From the NCBI RefSeq assembly GCF_014076495.1, contig NZ_CP043575.1:3038001-3102000 (forward strand): DNA of 64,000 bases, in the 5' to 3' direction. Source of the DNA: Comamonas koreensis (GTDB lineage Bacteria; Pseudomonadota; Gammaproteobacteria; Burkholderiales; Burkholderiaceae_C). How positions within the stretch are numbered: the first letter of the stretch is position 1; each line of letters starts with the position of its first letter. The notes below the pieces were generated by a model, which had not been told where the DNA came from, did no database searches, and saw only the letters and a list, made by a program, of their open reading frames with translations. The translations under genes were made by a program, and so were the position numbers. Shown piece by piece: positions 45,453 to 56,480 of this stretch.

Positions 45453-45743
45453 CCGCTGCAGTCCTGGCTGCCTCCTAGCTTCAACTGCTGGCACCGCATC
45501 GCCTGGCCTCGGGCGGCTTGCTTGTCACCGTGTTTGAGGCAGTCAGGAAATCAGACCATTGCAGCTATCGCTCTGGCACGGGCTTGGACCTGCGCGTTTG
45601 TGGGCAAGAGACTTGCCGTCTCCCCCGCTGCGTTGGGCCAGCAGTGTCTAATTGCCAACAATCTTAATCCCCTGAATCAGCAAGCATTTTTCTCGAACTT
45701 ATGATTTACATTAATATAATTAATTAATTTCATAATTTCAATC
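45453..45743 (+). other. AT-rich leader of the YVTN gene
   Basis: About 290 bp. The last 60 bp (about 45700-45743) are nearly all A and T (TTAATATAATTAATTAATTT), very unlike the surrounding DNA. It is a likely promoter or UP element, or a binding site for a nucleoid protein. No coding frame was recognised. Confidence 0.5.
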
Positions 45744-46898
45744 GTGTTAGTCAATTTGAAAGGATGTCTGCGCTGGGCCAGTGCCCTTGCGCTGTGCTGC
45801 GCTTGGTGCGCGGCCCAGGCTACACCGCTGGCCTATGTGGTCAACCGGGATGACAGCAACGTGTCCGTGGTCGATGTGGTCAACAAGCGCACCGTCACCA
45901 CCATTCCTGCCGGTATGGCCATGCCCCAAGAGATTGCCATCAGCCCGGACGGATGCCTTGCCTATCTCTCCAGCGTCTGGTCCGCCACCATTGCGGTCCT
46001 CGATCTGGGCAAGCACCAGCTGCTCGCTGGCATCCCTTTGAACCAGGTCAGCAACGGTGTTGTTTTCAGCCCTTCCGGAGCGCTGGCCTATATCGATACC
46101 AACACCCCTGGCGGCGGCGCGATTGCTGTCATTGACACGGCCACCCACCAACTCGTGCGCACCTTTCCCGTCAGCCCCCACAACACCCGTGGCATGGCCA
46201 TCCACCCCGATGGTTCACGCCTGTATGCGCTCGAACAACACCGCGACCCCGATGTCGGGCAAGTCGCGGTGATCGACCCCAGCAGTGGCACGGTGCTCGA
46301 ACGCATCGGCGTTGGCACGGATGCCAGCGATATCCAGGTTCACCCGGCTGGCACCCTGGCCTATGTGGTCAACCGCGAGTCTCGCCAGGCCCATGGCACT
46401 GTCACCGTGATCAATACGCGAACCCACACCGTCGCCGCCACGGTCGCTGTCGGCAAGCACCCCAGTCGCGTCGCCTTTCACCCCGCAGGCAACCAGGCAT
46501 ATGTCACCAACAGCGGCGACGGCACGGTCTCAGTCATCGACACCGCCAGCCACGCGGTGGTCGGTGTGATCGAGGTGGACCAGACACCGCAGCATGTCGT
46601 CTTCCATCCTGCAGGAACGCATGCCTATGTGAGCAATCCGCAGCGCAATAGCCTGTCTATTATTGATACCGCTACCCAGGAAATGCATGGCGCCGTGACG
46701 GTGGGCAGTGCTCCTTGGGGGGTTGCGTTGGCCAGCAATGGGCGCGAGACCGCCACCCCACAGGGTACCAATGGCCTGGAAGCGGGCAGCGTCGTGGCAG
46801 GCAAACCCATTCCAATCAGCGGCGTATGGGCCGGCTTGTTGCTGCTGGTCGTGAGCATGACGGCACTGCACCGCCATGGGCAGAAGCTGATGGGCTAA
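45744..46898 (+). CDS. Secreted YVTN/NHL beta-propeller protein with IPTL-like C-terminal tail
   Basis: 384 residues from a GTG at 45744 (a TTG at 45756 is an alternative). A signal peptide (1 to about 26, ending AQA-TP) is followed by seven YVTN-type beta-propeller repeats (LAYVVNRDDSNVSVVDV, AYVTNSGDGTVSVIDT and so on). The C-terminus reads IPISGVWAGLLLLVVSMTAL then HRHGQK: a short IP-x-S-x-W motif, a membrane helix and a basic end. This resembles the IPTL-CTERM sorting signal of Burkholderiales. The protein is probably surface-anchored. An AT-rich leader precedes it. Binding partner unknown. Confidence 0.82.
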   Translation: MLVNLKGCLRWASALALCCAWCAAQATPLAYVVNRDDSNVSVVDVVNKRTVTTIPAGMAMPQEIAISPDGCLAYLSSVWSATIAVLDLGKHQLLAGIPLNQVSNGVVFSPSGALAYIDTNTPGGGAIAVIDTATHQLVRTFPVSPHNTRGMAIHPDGSRLYALEQHRDPDVGQVAVIDPSSGTVLERIGVGTDASDIQVHPAGTLAYVVNRESRQAHGTVTVINTRTHTVAATVAVGKHPSRVAFHPAGNQAYVTNSGDGTVSVIDTASHAVVGVIEVDQTPQHVVFHPAGTHAYVSNPQRNSLSIIDTATQEMHGAVTVGSAPWGVALASNGRETATPQGTNGLEAGSVVAGKPIPISGVWAGLLLLVVSMTALHRHGQKLMG

Positions 46899-47002
46899 GC
46901 ACCCGCTGCAAAAACCCCTGCTTTGGCCGTCCCATGGAGCAAGGGTTGTGCAGACCATCGCTCCAGCAGGCTGGCTGGTGGCGGCCTCCGCCCCAGCCGG
47001 CC

Positions 47003-47038
47003 AAAAACAAAGGCGCCAAGCCTTCGCTTGGCGCCTTT
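47003..47038 (-). terminator. Terminator after the YgiQ-like gene
   Basis: Perfect 13-bp stem AAAGGCGCCAAGC (47009-47021) / GCTTGGCGCCTTT (47026-47038) with a CTTC loop. A T-rich tail follows on the minus strand. It may also stop plus-strand transcription from the YVTN gene. Confidence 0.85.
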
Positions 47039-47069
47039 GCGGCGATCTGAGTGCAACAACGCCGCAGTC

Positions 47070-49583
<2,514 letters not shown>

Positions 49584-49894
49584 GGGCAACAACAGTCGTG
49601 GAGTAATGCACGCGGGGCTCGGCGCCAGGGTGGCGGGGTCCGATATTCTAAAAAAATAGCCCGTAGCGCGCACTTGTACGGGTATTGATGCTATGTATTT
49701 GGAAGCATCTGCGGGGGCAAGGCCCCAGTTCAGACCAGGGCGGTCAAGGCATTGCAGCGCGGCGCCAGGCTGGGATAATCACCGGCCCCTGGCTGGCGGG
49801 GGCTATGGCCACCAGCATGGGGTATTAAACCCGCATTTTTTGCGCTGCATCAAATAGCTTGCCATTGTCGCATGGCTAAGCGCTGCACCGCAAA
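49584..49894. other. Intergenic region upstream of the YgiQ-like gene
   Basis: About 310 bp to the terminator at 49895. No gene or RNA motif was recognised. It contains short stem-loops (for example around 49700-49740) but none with a clear role. Confidence 0.45.
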
Positions 49895-49918
49895 TAAAAA
49901 AGGCAGCCCAAGCTGCCT
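49895..49918 (-). terminator. Terminator of a small minus-strand unit
   Basis: AGGCAGC (49901-49907) / GCTGCCT (49912-49918) stem with a CCAA loop, followed by T-rich sequence on the minus strand. It supports a transcript that ends here and contains the small gene at 49987-50169. Confidence 0.78.
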
Positions 49919-49986
49919 ATGGCGGTCACGCGATACGAGTGATGTTTCTTAACCGGTACCCAATCCTGGCGCTCTTGCTCAGCGCC

Positions 49987-50169
49987 TTACCACTCACCGC
50001 CTTCGCGCACGCGTTGGGCCAGGTCCACATAGCTGCCATCGTCATTGGCACTGGGAGTCGTTGGCAGGGCTGCCAGTACTTCAGTCACATAGGCGGGCGT
50101 CTCCAAACCTGCACGTCCGAACCCATGGTTGTTCAAGGAATCCAAATTGGTTTGCAGTTGGTGTTGCAT
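49987..50169 (-). CDS. Small hypothetical protein (60 aa)
   Basis: 60 residues (MQHQLQTNLDSLNNHGFG at the start, DLAQRVREGGEW at the end), soluble and acidic-to-neutral. No domain was recognised. Evidence that it is real: a GGGAG-like ribosome-binding site 6-10 nt before the ATG, and a well-formed terminator on the same strand 68 bp after the stop. It also fills a gap divergent from the YigZ gene. The plus-strand frame over the same DNA has neither. It could be a small regulator or stress protein, but nothing in the sequence says which. Confidence 0.55.
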   Translation of the reverse strand: MQHQLQTNLDSLNNHGFGRAGLETPAYVTEVLAALPTTPSANDDGSYVDLAQRVREGGEW

Positions 50170-50385
50170 GGTCGCTCCCGGGTAATGTGTCAGTCGGTGG
50201 TATGGAATGGTTCTTGGAAAAATCGGGGTAGACTCGCGCCTGGCTGCGCCTGAGGTCTCCGCTGCGGCAAGCCACTCCATCACTGGAGCGCTCCCGTCAT
50301 TGAAACAATGATATGTGTCTAACGCATGACATCTAGGCGACGTTGACGCATGACAGTGTAAGCAAACGTCTTCTCCCCGCAACGC

Positions 50386-50979
50386 ATGCCCTACACCCTG
50401 GCCCAGCCCGTTCACAGCGAACTGATCATCAAGAAAAGCCGTTTCATCGGCTGTGTTCAGCCGGTGCAGGACCGTGCACAGGCCTTGGTCATTGTTCAAA
50501 GCCTGCGCGAGCAACACCCCGGCGCCAACCATGTGTGCTGGGCGCTGATGGCGGGCGGGCAGTCTGCCGCCGTCGATGATGGCGAGCCCAGCGGCACAGC
50601 GGGGCGCCCGATGCTCGATGTGCTGCGCCACCAGCAGATCGAAGGCGCCCTGGCAACGGTGGTGCGCTATTTTGGCGGTGTCAAGCTGGGCGCCGGCGGT
50701 CTGGTGCGGGCCTACACCGACGCCATTGCCCAGGCGATGCTGAAAGCAGAAAAAATCGAGCGCCAGGCGATGACCCGCCTGCAATGCCGCCTGCCCTACG
50801 CGCTCGAAGGGGGCATGCGGCGCGAGGTTGCCAGCGCCAACGCGCAGTTGCTGCACGTGAGCCACGGCGATGATGTGCTCGCCGAGATCGAGTTGGTCGC
50901 GTCGCACGCCCCTGACTTTGTCGCCCGGATGAATGAACTTGGCCAGGGCCGCATCCTCTGGCTTGATGATCCTGCTTGA
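50386..50979 (+). CDS. YigZ/IMPACT-family protein
   Basis: 197 residues. The N-terminal UPF0029 domain (about 1-115) contains KKSRFIGCVQPV, ANHVCWALM, DDGEPSGTAGRPML and VRYFGGVKLGAGGLVRAY, followed by a smaller C-terminal domain. Homologues in E. coli (YigZ) and eukaryotes (IMPACT) are linked to translation control and the stress response; the bacterial function is not settled. Cytoplasmic. Transcribed away from the small gene at 49987. Confidence 0.93.
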   Translation: MPYTLAQPVHSELIIKKSRFIGCVQPVQDRAQALVIVQSLREQHPGANHVCWALMAGGQSAAVDDGEPSGTAGRPMLDVLRHQQIEGALATVVRYFGGVKLGAGGLVRAYTDAIAQAMLKAEKIERQAMTRLQCRLPYALEGGMRREVASANAQLLHVSHGDDVLAEIELVASHAPDFVARMNELGQGRILWLDDPA

Positions 50980-51129
50980 ATCTGGCCGGCTGCCGCGTGT
51001 GCGCTCGCGTCCATGTAAAAGAGTAATTCAGTCCTGCGGCGAGACATGCGCGTGCTTTTCAGTGCCGTTATCATCAAACGCGCACGGGTATGCGCTAGCG
51101 GGTAGCGCATGGAAATAGCGAGAGTAACT

Positions 51130-51744
51130 ATGGCGATTCATTTATGGGATTACGCACCTGACGCACTGGAAGTATCGATGAGCGAGCTGTTGGTGGCCAC
51201 CGCCGAAGGCTCCGACGACCTGATTGACCAGAACGTCAAAGAGGTGTTGCACGGACTGCGCGAGCATCTAAAAATGGATGTGATCTTTGTCTCGGAGATC
51301 CGCAATGGCCAGCGCACCTTCAAGCATGTGGACCACAGCGCCGGCAAGGCCTTGATTGAAACCGGAGGCGGCTCCTCGCTGGAGCAATCCTTTTGCCAAT
51401 GCGTGCTCGACGGCCGCCTGCCGCCGCTGGTGCATGACGCGGCAGAGCACATCGAGTCGGCCAAACTCCCTGCCACCCCTTTCCGCGTTGGCGCCCACCT
51501 GAGCACCCCCATTGTGCTGGCCAATGGTGAGATCTACGGCACCCTGTGCTGCTTCAGCACCGAGCCCGACCCGAGTCTGCGCGATACCGATCTGCAAAAA
51601 CTCGCCGTCGTTGCCAAGCACACGGCACGCCGCATCGATGTGCGCCGCGAGACCGCGCGCGACGCCGAGCTCGAGAAATGGAAGCTGCAGCCAATCGATG
51701 AGAAAAAGCAGGCTTGGGCGTTCCCTGGCAAGAAGGGAAACTGA
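51130..51744 (+). CDS. GAF-domain protein
   Basis: About 204 residues. A single GAF domain covers about 30-180 (VIFVSEIRNGQRTFKHVDHS; HLSTPIVLANGEIYGTLCCFS), a fold that binds small ligands or nucleotides. No output domain is attached, so it may act by protein contact or as a sensor module. The start is ambiguous: ATG at 51130 follows GAGAG, but an ATG at 51109 in the same frame adds seven residues. It lies upstream of tRNA-Gly. Function unknown. Confidence 0.8.
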   Translation: MAIHLWDYAPDALEVSMSELLVATAEGSDDLIDQNVKEVLHGLREHLKMDVIFVSEIRNGQRTFKHVDHSAGKALIETGGGSSLEQSFCQCVLDGRLPPLVHDAAEHIESAKLPATPFRVGAHLSTPIVLANGEIYGTLCCFSTEPDPSLRDTDLQKLAVVAKHTARRIDVRRETARDAELEKWKLQPIDEKKQAWAFPGKKGN

Positions 51745-51804
51745 GTTGCAAAAGCTGCTGTAGCAATGGAGCAGCACCGAGACAAGAACGGGGGCTTCTA
51801 GCGC

Positions 51805-51810
51805 TACAAT
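51805..51810 (+). promoter_or_regulatory. Probable -10 box of tRNA-Gly
   Basis: TACAAT ends 10 nt before the mature tRNA. The same hexamer precedes both tRNA-Pro genes at a similar distance. No clear -35 was seen. Confidence 0.5.
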
Positions 51811-51820
51811 GGGCCGGTTC

Positions 51821-51894
51821 GCGGGTGTCGTTCAATGGTAGGACTCTTGCTTCCCAAGCAAATAACGTGGGTTCGATTCCCATCACCCGCTCCA
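51821..51894 (+). tRNA. tRNA-Gly (anticodon CCC)
   Basis: 74 nt with encoded CCA. Acceptor GCGGGTG/CACCCGC with T discriminator, D-loop TTCAATGGTAGG, anticodon loop TTCCCAA (anticodon CCC), T-loop TTCGATT. It reads GGG codons. A hairpin terminator follows directly. Confidence 0.97.
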
Positions 51895-51903
51895 GATAAA
51901 ACA

Positions 51904-51929
51904 AAACGCGCCTTGCTAGGCGCGTTTTT
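51904..51929 (+). terminator. Terminator after tRNA-Gly
   Basis: AAACGCGCC (51904-51912) / GGCGCGTTT (51919-51927) followed by T residues. It lies between tRNA-Gly and the convergent phaB and may end both. Confidence 0.85.
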
Positions 51930-51949
51930 CATGGGCTGCGGCCGGATGA

Positions 51950-52687
51950 TCAATGCGTGTGCAAACCACCATTGACCGAGAACTCCGCGCCAGTCGCATA
52001 GCCGCCATCTTCCGATGCCAGCCAGGCGATGATCGCCGCGATCTCGGTGGGCTCACCCAGGCGCTTCATCGGGATGGTGCCAACGATTTTCTCCAGCACA
52101 TCGGGACGGATGGCCTTGACCATGTCGGTGCCGATATAGCCGGGGCTCACGGTGTTCACGGTCACGCCCTTGCCGGCCATCTCCTGGGCCAGGGCCATCG
52201 AGAAGCCATGCATGCCTGCCTTGGCGGCAGAGTAGTTGGTCTGACCCGCCTGGCCCTTTGCGCCGTTGACGGAGCTGATATTGACGATGCGGCCCCAGCC
52301 TTTTTCCACCATATCGGCGACGACCTGCTTGGTCACATTGAACATGGAGTTGAGGTTCGTTTCGATCACCGCTTGCCAGTCATCGGGTGTCATCTTGATG
52401 AACATGCGGTCCCGGGTGATACCGGCATTGTTCACCAACACATCGATGCTGCCGTGCTCCGCCTTGGTCTTGGCGAAGGCTTCCACGGTGGATTCCCAGT
52501 TGCCGACATTGCCGACCGAAGCGTGGAACTCATAGCCAAGCGCCTTTTGCTCGCCCAACCATTTTTGGAAATCGCGCGTGGGCCCGCAGCCCGCAATCAC
52601 CTTGAATCCATCTTTGTGCAAACGCTGGCAAATGGCCGTCCCAATGCCTCCCATACCGCCGGTTACGTAGGCCACTTTTTGACTCAT
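51950..52687 (-). CDS. phaB: Acetoacetyl-CoA reductase
   Basis: 245 residues, short-chain dehydrogenase fold. Cofactor loop VTGGMGGIGTAICQRL, NNAG in VDVLVNNAGITRD, and the catalytic pair in NYSAAKAG (Tyr, Lys), with Ser in NISSVNG. It reduces acetoacetyl-CoA to (R)-3-hydroxybutyryl-CoA for polyhydroxyalkanoate synthesis. An AAGGAGA ribosome-binding site precedes the ATG at 52687. It is separated from phaA by a terminator and about 370 bp, so it has its own promoter. Cytoplasmic. Confidence 0.95.
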   Translation of the reverse strand: MSQKVAYVTGGMGGIGTAICQRLHKDGFKVIAGCGPTRDFQKWLGEQKALGYEFHASVGNVGNWESTVEAFAKTKAEHGSIDVLVNNAGITRDRMFIKMTPDDWQAVIETNLNSMFNVTKQVVADMVEKGWGRIVNISSVNGAKGQAGQTNYSAAKAGMHGFSMALAQEMAGKGVTVNTVSPGYIGTDMVKAIRPDVLEKIVGTIPMKRLGEPTEIAAIIAWLASEDGGYATGAEFSVNGGLHTH

Positions 52688-53007
52688 CACATCTCCTTGG
52701 TTTTGCATGAAATGCTTGTGCACTACCACTGTAACCAAGAAACGAGGTGTGCAAACGCTCGTTTACGCCAAGCGTACAAATTCTTGCAGTACCTCTCAAT
52801 TTCGGCGATTTTGACCGGGTATTGCAACAGAAACGCGCCAGATTAACGCGCGGTTTTGATCGTTTTCGCGCCGCATCAGCGCAAACCCTATCACGAAGCA
52901 GACAGCCATAGTCAGGTATTTTTATGACAGACCAACGGCGATCGATTCCAGCAAAGGAATGCGTCTGCCTGCGCCATGCAACGCTTTTGAGCGGCTACGG
53001 GAACGCA
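52688..53007. other. Intergenic region upstream of phaB
   Basis: About 320 bp between the phaA terminator and phaB. It should carry the phaB promoter. TGC-rich dyads such as TTGCATGAAATGC (about 52704-52716) vaguely recall PhaR-type sites, but this is a guess. No gene was recognised. Confidence 0.45.
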
Positions 53008-53034
53008 TCAAAAAACCGCCTCGGGAGGCGGTTT
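53008..53034 (-). terminator. Terminator of the phaC-phaA operon
   Basis: AAACCGCCT (53013-53021) / AGGCGGTTT (53026-53034) with a CGGG loop, followed on the minus strand by a T run. It lies 24 bp after the phaA stop and separates it from phaB. Confidence 0.88.
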
Positions 53035-53058
53035 GTGCGCACGCGGGGCGGTGAACGC

Positions 53059-54240
53059 TCAGGCGCGTTCCACCGCCAGTGCCACGCCCATGCCGCCGCC
53101 GATACACAGGCCGGCAATACCGCGCTTGGAGCCACGGCGTTTCATCTCGTGCAGCAGTGTCACGAGGATGCGCGCACCGGATGCACCAATGGGGTGGCCA
53201 ATCGCAATCGCGCCACCGTTGACATTGACCTTGCTGGTGTCCAGACCCAGCTCCTGGTTCACGGCGCAGGCCTGGGCCGCAAAGGCTTCATTGAGCTCGA
53301 ACAAATCGACCTCCTCGGCCTTCCAACCGGTCTTGGCCAGCACCTTGCGCACGGCATGCATGGGGCCCATGCCCATGATCTTGGGGTCCAGGCCCACGGT
53401 GGCGAAGCCGACAATGCGTGCCAGCGGCTCAGCACCCAGCTCCTTGGCCTTTTTGGCGCTGGCAATCACCAGGGCGGCGGCACCGTCATTGAGGCCCGAG
53501 GCATTGCCGGCAGTCACCGAGCCAGCCTTGTCAAAAGCGGGCTTCAAGCTGGCCAGTGCTTCGCCATTGGTCTTGCGGTTGATGTATTCATCTGCCTTGA
53601 AGGCGACCGGGTCACCCTTGCGCTGCGGGATATGCACGGTGACGATTTCTTCGTCAAACTTGCCGGCATCCTGCGCAGCGGCTGCCTTTTGCTGGCTGGC
53701 CAGCGCAAAGGCGTCCTGCTTGTCGCGATCAATCTGAAATTCCTTGGCGACGTTCTCTGCCGTGATACCCATGTGGTACTGGTTGTACACATCCCAGAGG
53801 CCGTCGACGATCATCGTGTCGGTCATCTTCCAGTCGCCCATGCGCTGGCCGTCCCGCGAGCCGTTGAGCACATGGGGCGAGAGGCTCATGTTTTCCTGGC
53901 CGCCGGCCACCACGATCTCGGCATCGCCCTGGCCAACAGCCTGCGCTGCCAGCATGACTGCCTTGAGGCCCGAGCCGCAGACGGCGTTGATGGTCAGCGC
54001 CGGCGTCTTCTTGTCCACACCGGCCTTGATCATCGCCTGGCGTGCGGGGTTTTGGCCCACACCCGCGGCCAGCACCTGCCCCATGATGACCTCATCGACC
54101 TGGTCGGCGCCCACATTGGCACGGGCCAGCGCCTCCTCGATGACGGTGGCACCCAGGTCCGTCGCGGGCACTTTGGCCAGCGAGCCGCCAAACTTACCAA
54201 CTGCCGTGCGCACGGCGGAGATGATGACGATGTCTTCCAT
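53059..54240 (-). CDS. phaA: Acetyl-CoA acetyltransferase (beta-ketothiolase)
   Basis: 393 residues. The acyl-enzyme cysteine is in NAVCGSGLKAVMLAA, the catalytic His in GHPIGASGARILV, and the second Cys in CIGGGMGVAL. It joins two acetyl-CoA molecules to acetoacetyl-CoA, the first step of polyhydroxybutyrate synthesis. The ATG at 54240 follows AAGGAAG. It lies 138 bp after phaC on the same strand and ends at a terminator. Cytoplasmic. Confidence 0.96.
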   Translation of the reverse strand: MEDIVIISAVRTAVGKFGGSLAKVPATDLGATVIEEALARANVGADQVDEVIMGQVLAAGVGQNPARQAMIKAGVDKKTPALTINAVCGSGLKAVMLAAQAVGQGDAEIVVAGGQENMSLSPHVLNGSRDGQRMGDWKMTDTMIVDGLWDVYNQYHMGITAENVAKEFQIDRDKQDAFALASQQKAAAAQDAGKFDEEIVTVHIPQRKGDPVAFKADEYINRKTNGEALASLKPAFDKAGSVTAGNASGLNDGAAALVIASAKKAKELGAEPLARIVGFATVGLDPKIMGMGPMHAVRKVLAKTGWKAEEVDLFELNEAFAAQACAVNQELGLDTSKVNVNGGAIAIGHPIGASGARILVTLLHEMKRRGSKRGIAGLCIGGGMGVALAVERA

Positions 54241-54378
54241 GATTCTTCCTTTTAAAAAATGGGCACGGATGCCGTTGTCTCTGACGGCCATGCGATGCTA
54301 ATTATTGCACCGCAGCATTTGAATTGCGATGCAGAAATTGCAACCAGACTGCTAGAACCTGTTCTAGGGGCTTACCAA

Positions 54379-56136
54379 TCATGCTTTGGCTTGCACATAG
54401 CTGCCAGGCGCAGGCTCGAGCTCCCGGTAGTCGGTGCGCGCACGGCCATAGCTTTTGGGCGCTGCCACCTTTTTGCCGGCATGCTGGGCCAGCCACTGGC
54501 TCCAGTCTGTCCACCAACTGCCCGGCAGTTCGTCGGCGCCGTCGATCCAGGCGTCGATGTCGGCAGGCAATTGGCCATCCTCGCGCAGCCAGTGGCTGCG
54601 CTTATTTTTGGCGGGTGGGTTGATGACGCCGGCAATATGGCCCGAGGCACCCATGACAAAGCGCTTGTCGCCTCCCAGCACCTGGGTGGACGCGTAGGCC
54701 GCGCCAATGGGCACAATATGGTCTTCGCGCGAGCCATAGATGTACAGGGGCATATCGATCTTGCCGACATCGAGCTTTTCCCCGCAGACGCTGAGCGCGC
54801 CAGGCTGCACCAGCTTGTTTTCCAGGTAGAAGTTGCGCAGGTACCAGGCGTAATAAGGCCCGGGGAGGTTGGTGCAATCGCTGTTCCAGTACAGCAGATC
54901 AAAAGGCGGCGGCGTCTCGCCCTTGAGGTAGTTGCCCACCACATAGTTCCACACCAGATCGACCGGGCGCAGAAAGCTGAACGTGGAGGCCAGTTCCTGG
55001 CCAGGCATCAGGCCGTTCTGGCCCATGGTCAGCTCGCGGAACTTGACGAAGTTCTCGTCAATGAAGACATCGAGAATGCCGGTGTCCTGGAAGTCCACCA
55101 GGGTGGTGAGCAAGGTCGCGCTGGCCACCGAGTCATCGCCGCGCGCGGCCAGCACCGCCAGCGCATTGACCAGCATCGTGCCGCCCACGCAAAAGCCCAA
55201 AGCATTGATCTGGGGTTTGCCGGAGATGGCCTTGACCACCTCGATCGCCTCGAGCACCGCGCCGCCGATATAGTCGTCCCAGCCCTTGCCCCCCAGACTG
55301 GCATCCGGGTTGCGCCAACTGACGACAAAGGTGCGGTGGCCCTGGGCCACGCTGTAGCGGATCAGCGAGTTGTCGGGCTGCAAGTCCAGGATGTAGTACT
55401 TGTTGATGCACGGGGGCACAAACAGCATGGGGCGCTCATAGACCTGGGTGGTCAGCGGCTTGTATTCGATGAGCTGGAACAGCTCATTTTGGAAGACCAC
55501 GGCCCCTTCGCTGGTGGCCACATTGCGCCCTACTTCAAACAGCGACTCATCGGTCATCGAGACATGGCCCTGGCGCATGTCGGCCAGCATGTTCTGCAAG
55601 CCCTGCGCAATGCTCTGGCCCTGGGTGTCAAGCGCCTTTTTCTGCGCCTCGGCATTGAAGGCCAGGAAATTGCTGGGCGCCGTGGCTGCCAGCCACTGCT
55701 CCACGCCGAAGCGGACGCGGGCGCGGGTTTTCTCGTCGCCTTGCACGGCGTCCGCCATGTCCATCATGGTTTTGGCATGCAGCGCGTAGCTGGCGGCGGT
55801 GAAGGTCGACACAGGGTTGTGCTGCCAGGCGTCGCCGGCAAAGCGCCGGTCCTTGGGCAGGGACACCTCGCCCTTGGCACCTTCGGTCCACAGCGCCAAG
55901 GCCGCTTGCGCGTACTGCGCCTGAATGGCCTGCAGCTTTTCCATATCAAAGCTGACGGGGGGCGCGCCCGCTGGCAGGGCCCCCAGACCGGCGGTGAAGC
56001 CCTGAGGTGCGCCTACCGCATTGAAAGGAGATGCCATGGTCTGCATGGACTGCATGCGCTCCATCCATTGCTGGGTCATCTGGCTGAGTTGCTGGAACTG
56101 GTCGCTGCCCAGTCCCCAATACGGTTGCTGCGTCAT
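54379..56136 (-). CDS. phaC: Class I poly(3-hydroxyalkanoate) synthase
   Basis: 585 residues. The lipase-like box GFCVGG holds the catalytic Cys316, Asp is in YGSREDHIVP and His in GASGHIAGVINPP. Strongly conserved family segments include VPPCINKYYILDLQPDNSL. It polymerises hydroxyacyl-CoA on the granule surface. The start at 56136 follows GGGAGA and begins MTQQPYWGLG; the frame runs further upstream without conservation. First gene of phaC-phaA. Length and single-chain form are those of class I. Confidence 0.97.
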   Translation of the reverse strand: MTQQPYWGLGSDQFQQLSQMTQQWMERMQSMQTMASPFNAVGAPQGFTAGLGALPAGAPPVSFDMEKLQAIQAQYAQAALALWTEGAKGEVSLPKDRRFAGDAWQHNPVSTFTAASYALHAKTMMDMADAVQGDEKTRARVRFGVEQWLAATAPSNFLAFNAEAQKKALDTQGQSIAQGLQNMLADMRQGHVSMTDESLFEVGRNVATSEGAVVFQNELFQLIEYKPLTTQVYERPMLFVPPCINKYYILDLQPDNSLIRYSVAQGHRTFVVSWRNPDASLGGKGWDDYIGGAVLEAIEVVKAISGKPQINALGFCVGGTMLVNALAVLAARGDDSVASATLLTTLVDFQDTGILDVFIDENFVKFRELTMGQNGLMPGQELASTFSFLRPVDLVWNYVVGNYLKGETPPPFDLLYWNSDCTNLPGPYYAWYLRNFYLENKLVQPGALSVCGEKLDVGKIDMPLYIYGSREDHIVPIGAAYASTQVLGGDKRFVMGASGHIAGVINPPAKNKRSHWLREDGQLPADIDAWIDGADELPGSWWTDWSQWLAQHAGKKVAAPKSYGRARTDYRELEPAPGSYVQAKA

Positions 56137-56246
56137 CGTCGTCTCCCTGAACAGGCTCCATGCCGGGCATGGGCTTGTGTGCATCTTAGGCGCAAAAAAT
56201 GGCAGCCGTGTGCTGGCGTGCTGCAAGTTCGGGTAAATTCCAGGGC

Positions 56247-56480
56247 ATGTACCTGATAGCGATAGCCTGGCTTTATGTGGTGGTGTTGATGGCGGTGGTC
56301 GAGGCCGCCAGCCCCCAGGGCAGCCTGCTGGGCGCCTTTTTCACCCTGATGCTCTACGGCGCGCTGCCGCTGGGTCTGCTGCTGTTCATTGCCGGCACGC
56401 CAGCGCGGCGCCGGATGCGCCACCGGGCCGAAGCCGAGGCGCAACAGGCCCCTGCCCCACCGCCGCCCGATAGCCATTAA
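56247..56480 (+). CDS. Small membrane protein (77 aa)
   Basis: 77 residues with two hydrophobic segments (about 1-18 and 27-48: MYLIAIAWLYVVVLMAVVEA; LLGAFFTLMLYGALPLGLLL) and a charged, proline-rich C-terminal tail. Divergent from phaC and overlapping the convergent DHA2 transporter gene by 4 bp at the stop. No characterised family was recognised, but the pattern of a two-helix hairpin plus polar tail looks like a real small inner-membrane protein. Function unknown. Confidence 0.7.
   Translation: MYLIAIAWLYVVVLMAVVEAASPQGSLLGAFFTLMLYGALPLGLLLFIAGTPARRRMRHRAEAEAQQAPAPPPPDSH

Noticed and set aside
49939..50253. A 104-codon plus-strand frame starting with a signal-peptide-like segment
   Set aside because: It overlaps the better-supported minus-strand small gene with its own terminator, and its later part looks non-protein-like.
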